DNA of 64,000 nt from Vibrio tasmaniensis (GTDB lineage: Bacteria > Pseudomonadota > Gammaproteobacteria > Enterobacterales > Vibrionaceae). Below are positions 16,074 to 25,389 of this stretch, piece by piece (position 1 is the first letter of the stretch; each line of letters opens with the position of its first letter). A program made the translations under genes and the position numbers. The notes below the pieces were generated by a model. The model did no database searches and was not told the DNA's origin. It was given only the letters and a program-made list of their open reading frames with translations. The stretch spans positions 1 to 64,000 of the forward strand of contig NZ_AP025511.1 of the NCBI RefSeq assembly GCF_024347635.1. Direction: 5' to 3'.

Positions 16074-17252
16074 TTAAACGTTTCCGCTTTCGCTTACCGT
16101 TCTTAACTGAGTCAGATATTTAATCCACCCTTTAGCTTCAGAGGACGGTTCAATGTTGTTCGCACGCTTAGCTTGAGCGAGAGCATTATCTAAGTTCTTC
16201 AACTTATACCATGAACGTACTTTCGCTAATGCAACGTCAGCTTGCTTGTTTTTGTCTTTCACTTTGTCTAAAACAACCAGAGCTCGCTTGTAGTAACCTT
16301 GCTGAACCAATAATTGTGCAACATTCCAATGGTATCGAGTGTTCATGTTCGACGCTAACGTCCACACTTCAATAGCATTGTCCCACTCTTTCGCTAACTG
16401 CCAGTAGGTTGCTTGCTCAGCCAGAAGTTGAACATCGCTGTTTGCGTCGTCTAACTTACTAATTTCTTGCGCAGCGCGCTCAGGGATACCTCGTTTCGCG
16501 TACAGTTGAGCAAGCAGCCTACGGTCAGAATTATTCAATTCAACACCTTGTAGCTCGGCAAGCGCTAAGGTATTCAACGCATCTCGGCTGCGTTCTAACC
16601 TTAACTGAATCCCGACTAGTTGGCGCCACCAGTTGTCTTTTTCAGGTTGAAGTTCAACTAAACTTTCTAACGTAGGAATTGATTGCTTCCATTGTTTTAA
16701 CTGTAGTTGTGCACCCAGTTTTAATGAGAGAGGCGACAACTGTGGTTTTGAATTGAACTTGTTATGATTACCTATTGCCACCAGTACTTTCGTCCAGTTT
16801 TCAATTTGGTATTCAGCTTGAGCAATTCGCATCCAAAGTGTGTCTTTCTTTTCGGTTTCCGGTGCTGTTTTAACGAGCTCATAATAGTGTGGTAATGCCG
16901 CTTTAAAATGCTGCTCGCTAAGCAGCAAATCAGCTAACATACGTTTCGTTACCCAAGCTTGCTCGTCGACCAACAAGCCACTATCCACTGCATAAGTAAG
17001 CTGCTTAATCGCCGCGTCAGTTTTACCATCTTGCCAGTAAAAAACACCAAGCATGCGAGCGACATAGGCTTGGTCATAGCCTTTAGATAACTCCAAACCA
17101 GCCAGCACCTCAATCGCCTGTTTAACCTGCTCCTCTTGAGCAAGTTTATTCGCCTTTTGAACACGAATAACGGTGTATTGGGTAAGCTCTTTTGCAGGTA
17201 CTGTGAGGGGCATTATCAACAAGCCCACTAATATCCATATCTGTTTCATCAT
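16074..17252 (-). CDS. TPR-repeat protein of the TonB2-type cluster
   Basis: A 392-residue exported protein with a signal sequence ending TVPAKE. It is made of TPR-like helical pairs from about residue 35 to the end, for example A-L-P-H-Y-Y-E-L-V-K-T-A-P-E and R-A-L-V-V-L-D-K-V-K-D. A TPR protein is the usual last member of Vibrio TonB2-type clusters. It overlaps tonB by 4 bases. It is believed to assist energy transduction to outer-membrane receptors, probably as a periplasmic scaffold. Identification rests on repeats plus context. Confidence 0.82.
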   Translation of the reverse strand: MMKQIWILVGLLIMPLTVPAKELTQYTVIRVQKANKLAQEEQVKQAIEVLAGLELSKGYDQAYVARMLGVFYWQDGKTDAAIKQLTYAVDSGLLVDEQAWVTKRMLADLLLSEQHFKAALPHYYELVKTAPETEKKDTLWMRIAQAEYQIENWTKVLVAIGNHNKFNSKPQLSPLSLKLGAQLQLKQWKQSIPTLESLVELQPEKDNWWRQLVGIQLRLERSRDALNTLALAELQGVELNNSDRRLLAQLYAKRGIPERAAQEISKLDDANSDVQLLAEQATYWQLAKEWDNAIEVWTLASNMNTRYHWNVAQLLVQQGYYKRALVVLDKVKDKNKQADVALAKVRSWYKLKNLDNALAQAKRANNIEPSSEAKGWIKYLTQLRTVSESGNV

Positions 17253-17869
17253 TTTGCCAACTTAAACTCTAGTTTCACGGTTTGACCAACCTGAGGTATC
17301 GCTTTTCCATCGACGACTTTGGGTTGATACTTCCATTTTTTAAGTGCTCTTATCGCTTCACGTTCAAACATACGACGCGGATTTGCATCCGTAACTTGAA
17401 TATCAACAGAACGTCCTGTTTCATCGATTGTAAAAGACAAAATGACATACCCTTCAGCGCCACGCTTAAGTGCTTTAGCTGGATAACGAGGTTCAACTCG
17501 ATAAAGCGGCATTACCTGTTGATTTGACCCAAAATCAGAAAATGTTGGTGCGTTAATCGCTAGGCCATCAATTGATGTATTCAAATCTAGTGAAGACAGT
17601 GAAGACATTGAATTCAGAGGCGTTACTTCAGCTTGCGACTGAGACGTCTGCGCTTGCGGTGGCGGCTCTGGCATTTCGGGTTGTTCCGGAACGGCACGTT
17701 GTCTTCTCTGTACTTCTTGTTCTTGTTCAACCATCACCATGTTGAAACTTAACGTCTCACCATTTTCTGGCGAACGTTGGTGGCCATTATCGACCATCCA
17801 AGCCATGAAAGAAAATAGAGCTAAACCCAACGCTCCCGCCAACGGTAAAGCAAGAAATAGGCGAATCAT
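17249..17869 (-). CDS. tonB2: TonB energy transducer (TonB2/TonB3 type)
   Basis: A 206-residue protein: one N-terminal membrane helix, a short Pro/Gln/Glu-rich spacer (PEQPEMPEPPPQAQ) and a C-terminal TonB domain starting at P-L-Y-R-V-E-P-R-Y-P-A-K-A-L-K-R-G-A-E-G-Y-V with F-x-I-D-E-T-G and A-L-K-K-W-K-Y-Q-P. The spacer is shorter than in classical TonB1, as expected of Vibrio TonB2/TonB3. It links the proton-driven ExbBD motor to outer-membrane receptors. It sits between exbD and the TPR gene. The number 2 or 3 cannot be fixed without alignment. Confidence 0.9.
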   Translation of the reverse strand: MIRLFLALPLAGALGLALFSFMAWMVDNGHQRSPENGETLSFNMVMVEQEQEVQRRQRAVPEQPEMPEPPPQAQTSQSQAEVTPLNSMSSLSSLDLNTSIDGLAINAPTFSDFGSNQQVMPLYRVEPRYPAKALKRGAEGYVILSFTIDETGRSVDIQVTDANPRRMFEREAIRALKKWKYQPKVVDGKAIPQVGQTVKLEFKLAK

Positions 17870-17888
17870 TAACTAAGATCCTCCAAGA

Positions 17889-18293
17889 TCATCGTTTTTC
17901 AGCTGCAAGCGCGATATTTTTAACACCCGCACCTTTAGCAGCGTCCATCACTTTAACAACCGTACCGTTGTAAGCGTGCTCATCCGCCTGAATAACCAAA
18001 GAAGCATCAGGTTGCTCTAGCAATAAGTGTTCTAACGTCGCTTGAACACGTTCAACATCCACAACACGTTTATCTATAAAGATGTCGTTCGCAGAAGTAA
18101 TCGCAACAAAGATACCCGCATCCTTTTGGCTCACTACGTTTGAAGCTTGTGGGCGATTGACTTCAACCCCTGATTCACGAACAAATGAACTGGTCACAAT
18201 AAAGAAAATAAGCATGATAAAGACAATATCAAGCATCGAAGTAAGGTCTATTTGAGCCTCTTCGTTTTTAGAATGACGTCGACCGAGTCTCAT
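17889..18293 (-). CDS. exbD2: ExbD biopolymer transport protein
   Basis: A 134-residue protein with one N-terminal helix carrying the essential Asp context I-D-L-T-S-M-L-D-I-V-F-I-M-L-I-F-F-I-V-T, followed by a periplasmic domain. This is the ExbD/TolR signature; the Asp in the helix takes part in proton movement. It overlaps exbB by 4 bases and precedes tonB by 19. It acts with ExbB in the inner membrane to power TonB. Confidence 0.93.
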   Translation of the reverse strand: MRLGRRHSKNEEAQIDLTSMLDIVFIMLIFFIVTSSFVRESGVEVNRPQASNVVSQKDAGIFVAITSANDIFIDKRVVDVERVQATLEHLLLEQPDASLVIQADEHAYNGTVVKVMDAAKGAGVKNIALAAEKR

Positions 18294-18850
18294 CGTTGAC
18301 TCCTTAAAGATTTTTCTAATTTCAATTCTAAGCGGTTACACACTTTCGCTAAACGAGCATGAACAAACATGCCCGCTAATGCAGCAACCATACCCGCCAT
18401 GGTTGGCAGTGTTGCCAACGAGATACCTGAAGCCATCAATTTAGGGTCACTGCTTCCTTGAGTCGCCATGACATCAAAAACGGAGATCATACCGGTTACG
18501 GTACCGAGTAAACCCAACATCGGACAAATAGCGACTAACAGCTTAATAAAGTTCAAGTTTTGGTTAAGTAAGATACTCGCTTGCCCTAACCAACCTTCAC
18601 GAATGGCTTTAGCATGCCAAGAAGAGTGCTCTTCTCTTTCATGCCACTTTGTAATCCAAGCTTGGCGTTGCTTTGGAAAATAGAACGCGAGATAAAGCAC
18701 ACGTTCTACCACAAGCACCCAAAAAACGAGGACAACAGCGGCTAGCCACCACAGGACGAAACCGCCCTGATCCATAAAGTTTGATAAAGACAGCAGCCAG
18801 TTACTCGTTAACCAACTCGCTGGTAATAGAGAACCCGACAAAATATCCAT
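18290..18850 (-). CDS. exbB2: ExbB biopolymer transport protein
   Basis: A 186-residue protein with three membrane helices. The MotA/TolQ/ExbB core reads V-A-I-C-P-M-L-G-L-L-G-T-V-T-G-M-I-S-V-F and then G-I-S-L-A-T-L-P-T-M-A-G-M-V. Thr residues in helices 2 and 3 line the proton path. It is the small ExbB of the cluster, distinct from the larger TtpC encoded just upstream. It overlaps ttpC by one base. Confidence 0.93.
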   Translation of the reverse strand: MDILSGSLLPASWLTSNWLLSLSNFMDQGGFVLWWLAAVVLVFWVLVVERVLYLAFYFPKQRQAWITKWHEREEHSSWHAKAIREGWLGQASILLNQNLNFIKLLVAICPMLGLLGTVTGMISVFDVMATQGSSDPKLMASGISLATLPTMAGMVAALAGMFVHARLAKVCNRLELKLEKSLRSQR

Positions 18851-20226
18851 TACGCGGCAGTCCCAACTTGTGAAACAACAGCGCTTGATTCAATAGACTT
18901 CTCTGCCTGCTCAGCAACAAGGCCAATGCCCTGCTTTTCAAGAATATTGCGAATGTTCTCTGACTGAGTACTCAAAATGTTGTGTGCCAATAGCAACGGC
19001 ATTGCTGCAACAAGGCCAAGTACTGTTGTTACAAGCGCCATCGAAATACCGCCCGCCATGACTTTAGGGTCACCATTACCAAACTGTGTGATCACTTGGA
19101 ATGTTTCGATCATGCCGGTTACAGTACCCAACAAACCAAGCATTGGTGCTAGTGCCGCCAATAACTTAAGCATCGATAAACCTTTCTCTAGGTGAGTTTG
19201 TTCATCAACGACGGCTTCTAAAAGGCGCAGTTCTAGTGCTTCAACGGTTTGGTTTTGTTCTTTGTCGTAAACCGCAAGAATGCGACCTAGAGGATTGTCT
19301 CCCGCTTGTTCAGGTTTTTTAAGTTGAGCGCGAATCTTCTGACGAGCAATAGCCAAAGAAATACCACGAACCAATGCGATGATTAAGCCAATTGCCAGCA
19401 AGCCAAGAATAACTTTACCAACTAGGCCACCCGCTTGCAGGCGATCAGCTAGACTTGGTTCCAAAGCTAATTGTTCTAACATGAACCCACGAGAGGGATC
19501 GACTACCACGTTCGACACTTCGCCATTCGCTAATGTAGAAAGTGACGCCAGTGTTGGACCTTTTGATGGCTGCTTCAAATAAACAATCGCATCTTGGTGC
19601 TTGGAATCCCACCATACGTAACCAGACTCAGCGACTAAGCCAATAGAGCCCAGTCGATAAGCTTCTGCCTTTTCAGTAACCCCTTCACTATTAACAAGTG
19701 AAACTGTCGACTTACTTATCTCTGAACTTGCTTGAATTTGCTCCATCATGCTCAACCAAAGGCCTGTTAACTGGGGCATTGACGGTAATGATTTTGCATC
19801 TACGATTTGATAAACAGTTTCTGTATACGCTGAGCGATCTACGTTAGTCACTGTATCCGATAGCTCATGTTCAAGGTCTTTTGCATTTTGTCTTACAACA
19901 CCAAACAATTCACCTAAGCTACCTGTTTCTAAACGCAGTTTCTCTTCTAAACGAGCAAGCTTGTTTTCATTATCACTGAATGTCTGAGTCAGAACATCAG
20001 TCGCACCTTGAATAGAGCTACGTTTAGCTTCAAGCTGTGCTTTGATCGCTTTGAGCTGTTGTTCTGTCTTTTTAAAGTCAGCTTCACGAATTACGTTATG
20101 AGACGCTTGCGTACGACTCTCTGATTTTGCTTTGTTAACAAGCTGAGCTGTCGTGTCTGATGCAGAGAAAGCAGAAAATGAAATTGACGTAATGCAAAGC
20201 AATGCTGCTAATGGCTTTAAGTTCAT
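18850..20226 (-). CDS. ttpC: TtpC, large ExbB-like component of the TonB2 system
   Basis: A 458-residue protein. A signal sequence (ends FSAFSA) is followed by a periplasmic coiled region (about residues 45-130) and a beta-rich part. The C-terminal 180 residues form a MotA/TolQ/ExbB domain with L-A-A-L-A-P-M-L-G-L-L-G-T-V-T-G-M-I-E-T-F and G-I-S-M-A-L-V-T-T-V-L-G-L-V-A-A-M-P. This long ExbB relative is the hallmark of Vibrio TonB2-type clusters, where it is required for receptor energisation. Single-base overlaps on both sides show tight coupling. Confidence 0.92.
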   Translation of the reverse strand: MNLKPLAALLCITSISFSAFSASDTTAQLVNKAKSESRTQASHNVIREADFKKTEQQLKAIKAQLEAKRSSIQGATDVLTQTFSDNENKLARLEEKLRLETGSLGELFGVVRQNAKDLEHELSDTVTNVDRSAYTETVYQIVDAKSLPSMPQLTGLWLSMMEQIQASSEISKSTVSLVNSEGVTEKAEAYRLGSIGLVAESGYVWWDSKHQDAIVYLKQPSKGPTLASLSTLANGEVSNVVVDPSRGFMLEQLALEPSLADRLQAGGLVGKVILGLLAIGLIIALVRGISLAIARQKIRAQLKKPEQAGDNPLGRILAVYDKEQNQTVEALELRLLEAVVDEQTHLEKGLSMLKLLAALAPMLGLLGTVTGMIETFQVITQFGNGDPKVMAGGISMALVTTVLGLVAAMPLLLAHNILSTQSENIRNILEKQGIGLVAEQAEKSIESSAVVSQVGTAA

Positions 20227-21005
20227 TACTTAACCTCCGCAACAGTTAAAGAAACAGGTAAAGTGATTAAGCTTGGAGATGCTTGCTTATTAGCGATATC
20301 GTACGCTTTGTCCAACTCAGATTTCATCGAAGAATCCAACTCTTGCCATTGAGCGCTGTTTTGGTCCCAAGACCAATATTGCGTACCGTTCAAGTTACGA
20401 GCGACCAGTGAAATACGTCCAAGATGCAAAACATCAACTTCAAGCACTTTATCTTGACTTAATTCGACACGGCTTGAATAAGAACTGAGCTTAATACCGT
20501 AATCCACTTCAATTTGGTAAGCCTCCAAGATACGGCGATATTTTTCAGCGTCGCTGACATCAGCACGAGTCATCATCGCTTTCAGCTTTTCAACACGACG
20601 CAGACGGCTCTTTGTCTTGAAAGGAAGATCGCTTTCAATCACTTCTTGGAGACCATCGATCATCTTGTACATCAAAGGCACAACGCCTTGACGTGTAAGT
20701 TTAATTTCGTCGATCTGCCCTTCAATACTCTGCGCTTCTTGATCCTGGCTCTTAACCAATGCAGCAAGATGATCGTGATAGATTTCTAAATTTTTCACTT
20801 CTTCTTGCAGACGCTCAACCTCAGCTTGCAGCAGTAATGTTGCTTGTGAGCTTTTATCAATAACCTTCTGGCTCGAAGCCGACGCGTTATTGGTCTTGTT
20901 TTGAATTGATTGAGCTTGATCCAAGCTGTTTGCCATCGATGACGTTGCAACCAAACTGATGGCAAGTGCTAGGCTAGTTTTTAAAAGATTCATAATTGTA
21001 GTCAT
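20226..21005 (-). CDS. DUF3450 periplasmic coiled-coil protein
   Basis: A 259-residue exported protein: a signal sequence ending SSMANS, then a long coiled coil (about residues 28-120, with S-S-Q-A-T-L-L-L-Q-A-E-V-E-R-L-Q-E-E-V-K) and a beta-rich C-terminal part with R-I-S-L-V-A-R-N-L-N-G-T-Q-Y-W-S-W-D. This is the DUF3450 protein that heads TonB2-type clusters in Vibrio. Its similarity in layout to the periplasmic half of TtpC suggests that they interact. It is the first gene after a Fur-like site. Confidence 0.85.
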   Translation of the reverse strand: MTTIMNLLKTSLALAISLVATSSMANSLDQAQSIQNKTNNASASSQKVIDKSSQATLLLQAEVERLQEEVKNLEIYHDHLAALVKSQDQEAQSIEGQIDEIKLTRQGVVPLMYKMIDGLQEVIESDLPFKTKSRLRRVEKLKAMMTRADVSDAEKYRRILEAYQIEVDYGIKLSSYSSRVELSQDKVLEVDVLHLGRISLVARNLNGTQYWSWDQNSAQWQELDSSMKSELDKAYDIANKQASPSLITLPVSLTVAEVK

Positions 21006-21037
21006 TTACTTTAGAAGAAGAACAAATGAGTTTTATT

Positions 21038-21056
21038 GATAAGCAGTCTCATTATC
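21038..21056 (-). promoter_or_regulatory. Fur-box-like site before the TonB2-type cluster
   Basis: GATAAGCAGTCTCATTATC matches the 19-base Fur consensus at 14 positions, with a perfect right half (TCATTATC). It lies 33-51 bases upstream of the DUF3450 start. Confidence 0.7.
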
Positions 21057-21107
21057 ATTAAAAACCACTCGCATTGCTAGGGGTATTTTTACTAAATAGC
21101 AGAATCA

Positions 21108-21136
21108 AGAAAGGGGAAAGTCGAAACCTTCCCCTT
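21108..21136 (-). terminator. Terminator of the TonB receptor gene
   Basis: AAGGGGAA (21111-21118) pairs with TTCCCCTT (21129-21136). On the minus strand the stem is followed by a pyrimidine-rich TTTCTT tail. It lies between the receptor gene and the Fur-like site of the TonB cluster, so the two are separate transcripts. Confidence 0.65.
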
Positions 21137-21171
21137 AATATTTAAGCTACCAATAGTACCCTACTAACAAA

Positions 21172-23298
21172 TTAGTATTTTACCTGTAACGTAGCCATGT
21201 AGTTACGACCTTCGCCAACAACAACGCCGCGAGTGCTGCCGCCTTCTAGGTAGTCTGTATCAAACAGGTTCTCTACATTAAAGCGTGCAACAAAATCTAA
21301 GTTCTCATCGTACTTAATAGTATGTGCAACACCTGCATCTACACGAGTGTAAGCGTCTTTCTTAAATGTGTTAGCACTTTCAGTGTAACGCTCACCTACG
21401 TGATACACACCTAGGTTTACATCAGTACCGTTGTTGAATGCGTAAGTAGACCAGATGCTTGCAGTAAATTCAGGAACGTCTGCTGGTGTTTTACCATTAA
21501 GAGCTGGGTCATTCTTATATTCAGCGTCTAAGAACATTGTTGACGCGCTTACAGAGAACGCATCCGTCACGTTGCCCGTCGCAGCTAGCTCCACACCGGT
21601 GTGAACTTGTTCACCAACCTGTGTTGTACGCGTCTCTTTTGCGTGAGATGCAGGAAGGTCTTCTGTAACTTGCATGTTCGTTTGTGTGATCTGGAATACT
21701 GCGCCTGATACGAATAAACGCTCGTCAAACAATTCCCACTTAGAACCTAGCTCGTACAATGATCCTTGTTTCGGCTTTTGTGATTGACCGAAGTTCACAT
21801 CTTTCGAGTTTGAGATTTCACCTACAGGTTCAAAGCTTTCAGAGTAAACTGCATAAATTGAACCATTTTCAGCCGGTGAGTACACCACACCTAGTTTTGG
21901 TAAAAGATTGTTGTACGTCTGCTCTTTCGATTTTGACGTGCCTTTGTTGCTGATCGTTTTATCGTATGCTAAACGAACACCTGCAAGCGCTTGCCATTGG
22001 TCGTTAAAAGTCACAAGGTCTTGAACGTATAGACCGTAGTGTTGGCTTTGTGAATGCGATTGTGAATCATCATTTTTGTAATGAATGTCCGCTGGCATAT
22101 CAAAGCCTTTACCACACTCTTTTATTGCATCTGCTTCTGATGCATTTTCACAAGCATAATCTCGTACATATAAGCGCTTGTAATCGTAGTGCAGTCCATT
22201 AGCGCCAACCAATAGACGGTGGTTTACGCCAAGAGCGTCAAAATCGCCCGTGAAATCTACATAGGCCGTATCGAACGTCCATTCATCATGGCGATCAGAA
22301 ACTTGATATCCGAAAGTTTTGTTTTTCTTGTTTGCTTTAACTTCGTTTTTTGACTCTGTGCGACGGCGCTCGTAAAACTGGCGGTTAATGCCAGACTTAA
22401 CCGACCATGCATCGTTTAAGTTTGCTGTCAGACCCACGCCGTAGTTTGCAACATCGTTGTCTGTTTGTGCAAAACGTTGATCATTAACCGTATTTGGGTT
22501 GATCGCTTTACCCGTTGTCTTATCAATCTTAGAGCCGTTATCTAAATCACCCAGCTCTTGAGTGCGATCGTAATGTGCAGATAGCATCACATCTTCGTTG
22601 ATGTCGTAATCAACAAATAGGCCACCAACAAAACGTTCTGTTTCTACATCTGTGCCGTCAAAGCGTGTACGGTAAGAATCTTGATTTTCTTTTGAAACGA
22701 TAGCACGAGCACGTAATGTTTGGTCATCATTCAATGAACCACTTACATCAGCGACAGTACGAGTGTAGTTGTCAGAACCAATGTCTTGGCTCACATTAAC
22801 TTGAGTTTCATACGTAGGCTTCTTAGTAACCATGTTAACAAGGCCGCCTGGTGCTGATTTACCGTAAAGTAAACCTGCAGGGCCTTTTAGTACTTCAACG
22901 CGTTCTAGTAGTTCTACCGGTTGACGGTAATGAGACCAGTGTTGAACGCCATCGCGCAAGTAACCAGAACTGCTTCCTAGAGAAAAACCACGTAGGTTGA
23001 AGCGCTCACGGTTCGTTGATTTAGAACCCGCTGAAATTGACGCGTCATTCTTTAGTACTTCGCCAAGCGTGCTTGCGCGTTGCTCATCAATGATTTGCTC
23101 ACTGATAATCGTAACTTGTCCTGGAGTCTCTAATTGAGTCGCCTCCATGCGCATTGCTGTTGTATTCGTGTCGGCTTTATACCCGTAATCACGACCTTCA
23201 ACAACCATATGTTCGTCAGTTTTTACTGTTTCTGCCAATACTGCTGGTGAAGCTAATACTGCGCCGATTACTAAAGCCAATGGCTTTTTTGAAAACAT
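21172..23298 (-). CDS. TonB-dependent siderophore receptor
   Basis: A 708-residue outer-membrane protein with a signal sequence ending SPAVLA. The plug domain (about 45-170) contains P-G-Q-V-T-I-I-S, E-V-L-K-N-D-A-S-I-S-A and L-L-E-R-V-E-V-L-K-G-P-A-G-L-L-Y-G-K-S-A-P-G-G-L-V-N-M-V-T-K-K-P, the hallmark of the siderophore-receptor family. The beta-barrel ends with N-L-F-D-T-D-Y-L-E-G-G and a terminal aromatic (V-K-Y). It resembles FhuE/ferrichrome-type hydroxamate receptors in length, but the ligand is not determinable. It has its own Fur-like site and lies directly upstream of the TonB2-type cluster that would power it. Confidence 0.92.
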   Translation of the reverse strand: MFSKKPLALVIGAVLASPAVLAETVKTDEHMVVEGRDYGYKADTNTTAMRMEATQLETPGQVTIISEQIIDEQRASTLGEVLKNDASISAGSKSTNRERFNLRGFSLGSSSGYLRDGVQHWSHYRQPVELLERVEVLKGPAGLLYGKSAPGGLVNMVTKKPTYETQVNVSQDIGSDNYTRTVADVSGSLNDDQTLRARAIVSKENQDSYRTRFDGTDVETERFVGGLFVDYDINEDVMLSAHYDRTQELGDLDNGSKIDKTTGKAINPNTVNDQRFAQTDNDVANYGVGLTANLNDAWSVKSGINRQFYERRRTESKNEVKANKKNKTFGYQVSDRHDEWTFDTAYVDFTGDFDALGVNHRLLVGANGLHYDYKRLYVRDYACENASEADAIKECGKGFDMPADIHYKNDDSQSHSQSQHYGLYVQDLVTFNDQWQALAGVRLAYDKTISNKGTSKSKEQTYNNLLPKLGVVYSPAENGSIYAVYSESFEPVGEISNSKDVNFGQSQKPKQGSLYELGSKWELFDERLFVSGAVFQITQTNMQVTEDLPASHAKETRTTQVGEQVHTGVELAATGNVTDAFSVSASTMFLDAEYKNDPALNGKTPADVPEFTASIWSTYAFNNGTDVNLGVYHVGERYTESANTFKKDAYTRVDAGVAHTIKYDENLDFVARFNVENLFDTDYLEGGSTRGVVVGEGRNYMATLQVKY

Positions 23299-23406
23299 GT
23301 CCTTTTCTCCACTTTTATTCTTTTAGACGAACACTTTGTTATTTATTCGATGTGTCCGTTAGACCGTTTCCGGTACCACTGAATTATTTCGAGGGGGAAT
23401 ATAAGT

Positions 23407-23425
23407 GATAACTATTACTATTTGC
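23407..23425 (-). promoter_or_regulatory. Fur-box-like site before the siderophore receptor
   Basis: GATAACTATTACTATTTGC matches the Fur consensus at 12 of 19 positions by hand. It is about 110 bases upstream of the receptor start. Confidence 0.55.
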
Positions 23426-23734
23426 ATTAAATTTACATTCTTTGCATTCGTAAAGTTTTGTAAAGACGAACTGACGAGTCGTTAACCTGCAGTTAAAAGA
23501 AACCAATTCAATACAGTCATTTAACGAGCACTTGAATTAAAAATCGGTTCTCCGCCCCAAACTTTTTTGAAACACCGCCATTTGCGCTGTCAATGGAACA
23601 AGCAAACATCTATAACAAAATCCTCTTATCTTATTTATTACCTTTAGAACGACGATTTTTTGTATAAAACACTCGATCAATGTAAATGATTGGTGAATTA
23701 TTTTGTTTTAATTTGTTTTATTTGAACAATTATC

Positions 23735-23750
23735 AGTGATTATGATCACA
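23735..23750 (+). promoter_or_regulatory. CRP-like site before the dicarboxylate symporter
   Basis: AGTGA-TTATGA-TCACA fits TGTGA-N6-TCACA at nine of ten bases. It is about 110 bases before the symporter start, as expected for cAMP-CRP activation of a carbon-source transporter. Confidence 0.6.
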
Positions 23751-23858
23751 TCTGTAATCCCAAATTCATTTTTTGTTTTTTGATTTAATCAACCGACTGC
23801 TAATCTCCTGCTCACTTTGGAAAGGTATCAAAGTTATAAATAATAAGGAGTGTTCTAA

Positions 23859-25163
23859 ATGAATACCAAGAAACCTATGTCTCTGACTGGCCGAGTAATC
23901 CTCGGTATGGTCGTAGGTATATTCACGGGATTTGCCATTCAATCCCTTTTTGCAGACAGCGGATTTGTTAACAACTACATCGTTAACGGACTCTTTGAAG
24001 TAGGCGGACAGATCTTTGTCGCCAGTTTAAAAATGCTTGTTGTGCCACTCGTCTTCGTTTCACTGGTGTGCGGTACAAGCTCTCTTAAAGACTTATCAAC
24101 TCTTGGCCGTATGGGGGGCAAAACGCTTGCACTTTATATCGGTACTACAGCCGTTGCTATCACTCTAGCACTGACTATCGGTAACCTGTTCCAACCAGGG
24201 GCTGGTGCGGATCTTACGGCTGCGAGCTCTTTCAAATCAGCTGATGCCCCTTCTTTGGGACAAGTCATCATCGATATGTTCCCGACCAACCCTATTCAGG
24301 CGATGGCTGAGGGCAAAACGCTACAAGTTATCGTATTTGCAGTATTGTTTGGTATCGCGATCAGTGCTGCAGGTAAACCCGGTGAGCGTATCGCTGCGGT
24401 TTTCTCTGATTTGAACGAAGTAATCATGAAGCTGGTTGCGCTGCTGATGAACCTTGCTCCTTACGGTGTGTTCTTCTTGATGGCTAAACTGTTCTCAGGC
24501 CTTGGCTTGGGTGCAATTTGGAACCTAGCAGAATACTTCTTAGTGCTTGCTGGTACCCTACTGTTACACGGTTTGGTAACTTACAGTGCGATGCTTAAAG
24601 GATTCACAGGCCTTAGCCCGATTACGTTCCTACGCAAGATGGAAGATGCAATCATGTTTGCATTCTCAACAGCCTCTTCGAACGCAACAATTCCAGTGAC
24701 AATGGAAACGGCTAAAAACCGCATGGGCGTAGACAACAAAGTCGCCTCTTTCACAGTTCCACTAGGTGCAACTGTCAACATGGACGGTACTGCTATCATG
24801 CAGGGTGTTGCAACGGCGTTTATCGCACAAGCGTACAATATCGACCTAACCATGGGTGATTACCTGATGGTGATCCTAACAGCGACATTGGCTTCTGTTG
24901 GTACCGCGGGTGTTCCTGGCGTCGGTCTTGTTATGTTAGCGATGGTATTGAATCAAGTTGGCCTACCGCTTGAAGGTATCGCGCTAATCATGGGCGTTGA
25001 CCGTCTTCTTGACATGATCCGTACTGCCGTCAACATCACTGGTGATAGTGCTGTAACTATCATTGTGGCTAAGTCTGAAGGCTCTTTTGACGAAGCTCGC
25101 TTTAATGACCCAGCAGCCGGTGAGAAAGAAGAAGAAGTAAAGCTAGCACACCAACAGGCGTAA
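23859..25163 (+). CDS. Dicarboxylate/amino acid:cation symporter (DAACS family)
   Basis: A 434-residue inner-membrane protein with eight helices and two re-entrant loops. Family marks are F-S-T-A-S-S-N-A-T-I-P-V-T (hairpin 1), V-P-L-G-A-T-V-N-M-D-G-T-A-I (helix 7) and A-S-V-G-T-A-G-V-P-G-V-G (hairpin 2), then D-R-L-L-D-M-I-R-T-A-V-N-I-T-G-D in helix 8. It imports acidic substrates such as glutamate, aspartate or C4-dicarboxylates with Na+ or H+. The ATG has an AAGGAGTG ribosome site. It stands alone between a CRP-like site and a strong terminator. Confidence 0.92.
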   Translation: MNTKKPMSLTGRVILGMVVGIFTGFAIQSLFADSGFVNNYIVNGLFEVGGQIFVASLKMLVVPLVFVSLVCGTSSLKDLSTLGRMGGKTLALYIGTTAVAITLALTIGNLFQPGAGADLTAASSFKSADAPSLGQVIIDMFPTNPIQAMAEGKTLQVIVFAVLFGIAISAAGKPGERIAAVFSDLNEVIMKLVALLMNLAPYGVFFLMAKLFSGLGLGAIWNLAEYFLVLAGTLLLHGLVTYSAMLKGFTGLSPITFLRKMEDAIMFAFSTASSNATIPVTMETAKNRMGVDNKVASFTVPLGATVNMDGTAIMQGVATAFIAQAYNIDLTMGDYLMVILTATLASVGTAGVPGVGLVMLAMVLNQVGLPLEGIALIMGVDRLLDMIRTAVNITGDSAVTIIVAKSEGSFDEARFNDPAAGEKEEEVKLAHQQA

Positions 25164-25245
25164 TCTATGCTTCTCTGTCGCTCTTACTTTCAAGCCAAGG
25201 CGCAATTAATGGCTGTGCCTTAGCCTGATAATGAAAAGCGTGTAT

Positions 25246-25280
25246 AAAAAAACGCCACTGCTGATGCAGTGGCGTTTTTT
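25246..25280 (+). terminator. Intrinsic terminator after the symporter
   Basis: CGCCACTGC (25253-25261), loop TGAT, GCAGTGGCG (25266-25274), then six T; preceded by seven A, so it could also act on the convergent histidine kinase transcript. Confidence 0.92.
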
Positions 25281-25389
25281 ATTGGGCTATGTTTTTAAAC
25301 TATATTACTTAGCTATATTTCTAAGCAATGTTTCTCAGCACGCTTTCAGTCATAGTTATCTATGGAGCACGACAGATAACCGCAGGAAT

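Larger units (their letters stand above)
23299..23858. other. Divergent promoter region, receptor versus symporter
   Basis: About 560 bases without a convincing gene. A Fur-like site lies near the receptor side and a CRP-like site near the symporter side, with AT-rich sequence between. No hairpin with a T-run is evident. Confidence 0.55.
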